A DNA stretch of 64,000 nucleotides, taken from contig SPDT01000003.1 in the NCBI GenBank assembly GCA_008477525.1, forward strand, positions 1,550,001 to 1,614,000. Reading direction: 5' to 3'. Under the pieces are notes generated by a model. That model saw only the letters and a program-made list of their open reading frames with translations, had not been told where the DNA came from and ran no database searches. This DNA comes from Hypomyces perniciosus. Lineage: Eukaryota > Ascomycota > Sordariomycetes > Hypocreales > Hypocreaceae. How positions within the stretch are numbered: the first letter of the stretch is position 1; the number at the start of each line of letters is the position of its first letter. Both the position numbers and the translations under genes were made by a program. Below are positions 62,592 through 64,000 of the stretch, one piece after another.

Positions 62592-63439
62592 TTAACATCC
62601 GCACTTCAAATTGTTTGGAATTTCCGTGTGGGGAGGAACCCAAACCATCTGACCTGCCCCTCCCAACTGACGCACATAATTACCACATGCCTTGAGGTCA
62701 TCTATTGTGGGGCATTGCGCAGCGCCACCGGCTAGCCTATCATCATGGCAACAGAGGTTGTTGATACATCTACCCCCAAAGGGACAGTTGAAGCCGTTGA
62801 TGCATTCGTAGACTAGAGGTCAATATCAGCTTCCTGTTAATTTACTGCAGAAGTTAAAGGGTAACGTACAGAGTACGACAGGGCATTGATCACAATTCCA
62901 CGTTCTAATGGCGCAATTGTTGTTTCTGTATGTGTAGGCGCAGTACTTGTCGGTGTTGCACCCTGACGGGTTGTTGATCTTGGTAAGTTGCGACTCAAGT
63001 GTATAGGTCTGGCCACCATATTCCCATTTGCCATTTAGACGGTGCTCTCGGTATACACATTGATTGATTATATTGCTGTTGCCGTTAGAGACGAATCATA
63101 CTAGGCATTGGAACTCACTCAGTGGCATCCTATATGTGTTAGTTAAATTGAAACTTTTCTGATATTTGGACATCGTACATAGCAGTTTTTAAAGCCTTTA
63201 ACTCCATGCTTCTCTCGCTTAAGGGTAACAGATACCTTCCAGCCAGAGTTGGTCGCGACTGTGTTAACTTGGCAATTCTGTTGATGAGCGCAATTGGAGT
63301 TCGAGCACATTTGGTTACGAGCATCCCAGTATGCATGGTACAGCTCCGTTGGAATGGAATCAGAAGCAGATACAGAGCAGTCTGCTGCAAGAGCAGACGT
63401 AACAAAGTAGCTAAGGATTGAAACACTCAAAAGTTTCAT
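62592..63439 (-). CDS. Secreted cysteine-rich protein, four exons (effector-like)
   Basis: Modelled exons: 63179-63439, 63119-63129 (11 nt), 62870-63075, 62592-62812; introns of 49, 43 and 57 nt with donors GTACGA, GTGAGT, GTACGT and acceptors ATAG, ACAG, CTAG (introns 1 and 2 have CTAAC branch sites). The coding total is 699 nt, 232 residues. The first 18 residues (MKLLSVSILSYFVTSALA) are a classic signal peptide. The N-terminal domain contains GFKNCYDATDNIINQCV and GKWEYGGQTY, a pattern seen in small secreted fungal proteins including glycan-binding Y3-like domains (tentative). The C-terminal part has CINGFNCPFGGRC and NNLCC, a dense, possibly knotted cysteine arrangement, ending LKCGC. No premature stop. 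The cysteine content implies disulfides and an extracellular role. The exact function is unknown; the start is chosen for the signal peptide and downstream TATA spacing. Confidence 0.75.
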
Positions 63440-63527
63440 TTTGGTTATTGAACGATAAGGTGTTTGATACTTGTAGAGGTTGTAATTTCTGTAAATGACT
63501 GTTGCGGCGCAGCTGGTTCTTGTACTC

Positions 63528-63535
63528 TTTATATA
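63528..63535 (-). promoter_or_regulatory. TATA box of secreted-protein gene
   Basis: TATATAAA on the minus strand, about 90 bases before the ATG at 63439. It lies inside the longer open frame that starts at 63538, an argument that this longer frame is not the true start. Confidence 0.55.
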
Positions 63536-63539
63536 CATA

Positions 63540-64000
63540 AGAGATGACCGTACCTGTGTATCTCAATGGAGTCCAGGCTACATGGTAATCCGTGGTACTG
63601 AATACATTACCATTGGACCTAGTATATTACTTCATATTCTCGGACCCGCCTAACCAACTTACCTAACTGCTATAGGTAGGTCGGGCAGCCGCCCGAGGAC
63701 TATGTCCGAAGGCTATATGTCGGTGCTAACACCCAATCCAAACCAGCGTCAACGGAGGTCTCCCAGCACAGTTAGCATATTGTGATACGAGGTTCTATAG
63801 CACTACATGTAGCCGCCCACCGCTGCCGTGGTTCACTTTGCGGTTTAGTGCTACAGACACCTCTATTGTTGCGATTTTTCCATATGTTGCTTGATAGCGC
63901 TGTGCTTACTCCTGCGAAGATGTATGGAACTATCAGACTACAGAGATGAGTGGGGATGGCCTCTTAGTGGGGTTTTGCAAGATTAGGAAGTTGGGCCAAC
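63540..64000. other. Upstream region, no gene recognised
   Basis: Normal composition. Includes a small inverted pair (ttacctaactgctataggtagg, near 63660-63681) and a line starting tgtcggtgctaacaccc (63718) that resembles an LTR start, without a partner in the window. Probably promoter and repeat debris. Confidence 0.35.

Noticed and set aside
62837..63034. 65-codon minus-strand frame
   Set aside because: Shifted frame over exon 3 of the secreted-protein gene.
63143..63538. Longer minus-strand start of the secreted protein at 63538
   Set aside because: It would bury the signal peptide after 33 polar residues and includes the TATA box; the ATG at 63439 is preferred. The frame's end past 63179 reads into intron 1.

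Overview
The window looks like an accessory, transposon-packed segment of a filamentous ascomycete (Pezizomycotina) chromosome. Evidence: very AT-rich blocks made almost wholly of TA-dominated sequence in which family copies differ mainly by C-to-T and G-to-A changes (the footprint of repeat-induced point mutation, RIP); Ty3/gypsy, Ty1/copia and Tad1-type LINE retrotransposons; dispersed 5S rRNA-like sequence; and 41-130 nt GT-AG introns in the few gene-like stretches. Species is not determinable from this alone. Nearly all long AT-rich blocks are broken retrotransposons; only one intact protein gene is well supported.

Layout. 1-12572: nested gypsy elements. Element A1 (+ strand, 3' end only) sits against A3 (- strand, same family), and A3 is split by gypsy element B1, which carries a 403 bp LTR-like insert (E1). 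12573-14084: GC-richer island with decayed gene pieces (subtilase-like fragment, small acidic ORF with an intron) and a degenerate 5S rRNA gene. 14085-18224: old AT-rich repeat H1 with a clean 606 bp MITE inside. 18225-19840: Gly/Ala-coding GC island split by a 1 kb inverted-repeat element (G). 19841-26539: complete gypsy element A2 (- strand). 26540-28239: repeat relics. 28240-31641: gene island with a decayed seven-transmembrane receptor gene (- strand), the orphan C-terminus of a medium-chain dehydrogenase, and unassigned open stretches.

31642-62274: one nested stack. An LTR-like repeat (F) was hit by a LINE (C1); C1 was then hit by a solo copia LTR (D1), two gypsy elements (B3, B2) and a full copia element (D); B2 received another 403 bp insert (E2), and D received a second copy of the same LINE (C2). 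Target-site duplications support nearly every step, so the order of insertion can be read off. 62275-64000: normal-composition sequence with a four-exon gene for a secreted cysteine-rich protein (- strand) next to the transposon block, a setting typical of fungal effector-like genes.

The genes do not form a pathway. The common theme is genome defence: RIP has destroyed every retrotransposon reading frame and probably helped to kill the neighbouring receptor gene, while short (<~600 bp) repeats (E1, E2, D1, the MITE) remain almost unmutated.
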